NCBI RefSeq assembly: GCF_000155975.1 | Contig: NZ_GG730302.1 | Span: forward strand, 336,599 to 400,598 | Source of the DNA: Citrobacter youngae ATCC 29220 | GTDB taxonomy: Bacteria > Pseudomonadota > Gammaproteobacteria > Enterobacterales > Enterobacteriaceae | DNA: 64,000 bases | Direction: 5' to 3' | In this document: positions 63,793 through 64,000 of the stretch, piece after piece | How the letters are laid out: every line of letters begins with the position of its first letter | How positions within the stretch are numbered: the first letter of the stretch is position 1 | The notes under the pieces: generated by a model | The model's input: the letters and a program-made list of their open reading frames with translations, nothing else | Databases searched by the model: none | What the model was told of the DNA's origin: nothing | Position numbers and translations under genes: made by a program

Positions 63793-64000
63793 TCACTCAA
63801 AGAACACGGTGATTTTGTTAAACATCGACGGATCTGACTGGTTACGGGCCACTTTCACCACATCTTCCAGTTTGTCGATCTGGCTTATCATCTGCTCCAG
63901 ACGCTGATCGTCGTTGACCAGTAGCCAGATACGACTCTTATCGCTGTCCTGAATCGGTAGACAGAGAATACCTTCCACGTTAAATGCGCGACGGGCAAAC
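63793..64000 (-). CDS. ilvN: Acetolactate synthase I small subunit IlvN, C-terminal part
   Basis: The frame is open to the window edge and reads [20 protein letters not shown], then [20 protein letters not shown]. This is most of the 96-aa valine-sensitive regulatory subunit (ACT domain) of acetohydroxyacid synthase I, which joins IlvB in branched-chain amino-acid synthesis. The N terminus lies beyond 64000. Order uhpA-ilvN is as in E. coli. Confidence 0.95.
   Translation of the reverse strand, partial: FARRAFNVEGILCLPIQDSDKSRIWLLVNDDQRLEQMISQIDKLEDVVKVARNQSDPSMFNKITVFFE

Overview
The window is a stretch of an enterobacterial chromosome, most likely Citrobacter or a close Salmonella relative. 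The backbone order gltS, xanP, yicH, yicI/yicJ, selC, yicL, nlpA, yicS, nepI, yicN, uhpTCBA, ilvN follows the E. coli/Salmonella map. The variable segments look Salmonella-like: a dgaABCDEF-dgaR operon, a higBA pair, and a MisL/MarT/FidL group like that of pathogenicity island SPI-3, but without mgtCB. The genus is an inference from gene content and from remembered homologous sequences; no database was searched.

Layout. 1-3.9 kb: backbone (end of gltS, xanP with a PurR-like box upstream, yicH). 3.9-10 kb: a minus-strand sugar cluster consisting of a PRD regulator, a three-part fructose-type PTS, two class II aldolases and a D-lyxose isomerase. 10-14.1 kb: an intact ERIC repeat, then yicI and yicJ. 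14.4 kb: selC (tRNA-Sec). 14.5-29.9 kb: a P4-like integrated element bounded by a duplicated selC 3' end. It holds a P4-type integrase, an AT-rich two-gene cargo of unknown function (candidate defence system), an IS3-family insertion, a frameshifted small gene, an OLD-family ATPase/TOPRIM nuclease, a seven-copy iteron-like repeat cluster, a RepA-like ATPase, a TOPRIM primase, an AlpA-type regulator, a second tyrosine recombinase and an AlbA/Schlafen-type protein.

29.9-37 kb: more accessory DNA, with a SymE-type toxin, a Phd-ParE pair, a large MisL-like autotransporter, a LuxR-type regulator, a MarT-like membrane regulator and a FidL-like partner. 37-46 kb: a secreted C69 dipeptidase, a LysR-adjacent oxidoreductase/monooxygenase pair, an SDR, a second LysR regulator, yicL, nlpA and an Rpn-family nuclease. 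46-53.5 kb: the D-glucosaminate (dga) PTS operon with its sigma-54 activator gene and a clear -24/-12 promoter. 53.6-58.6 kb: yicS, a phospho-beta-glucosidase gene broken by an in-frame TGA, nepI, higBA with a perfect palindromic operator, an SRPBCC protein and yicN. 58.7-63.6 kb: uhpT and uhpCBA. The window ends inside ilvN.

The most interesting unexplained unit is the two-gene cargo at 15.9-19.4 kb. The genes overlap, have a plausible promoter and terminator, and the second product carries a putative PD-(D/E)XK-like nuclease core at its N terminus. The adjacent OLD nuclease suggests that this part of the element is a defence cargo region.
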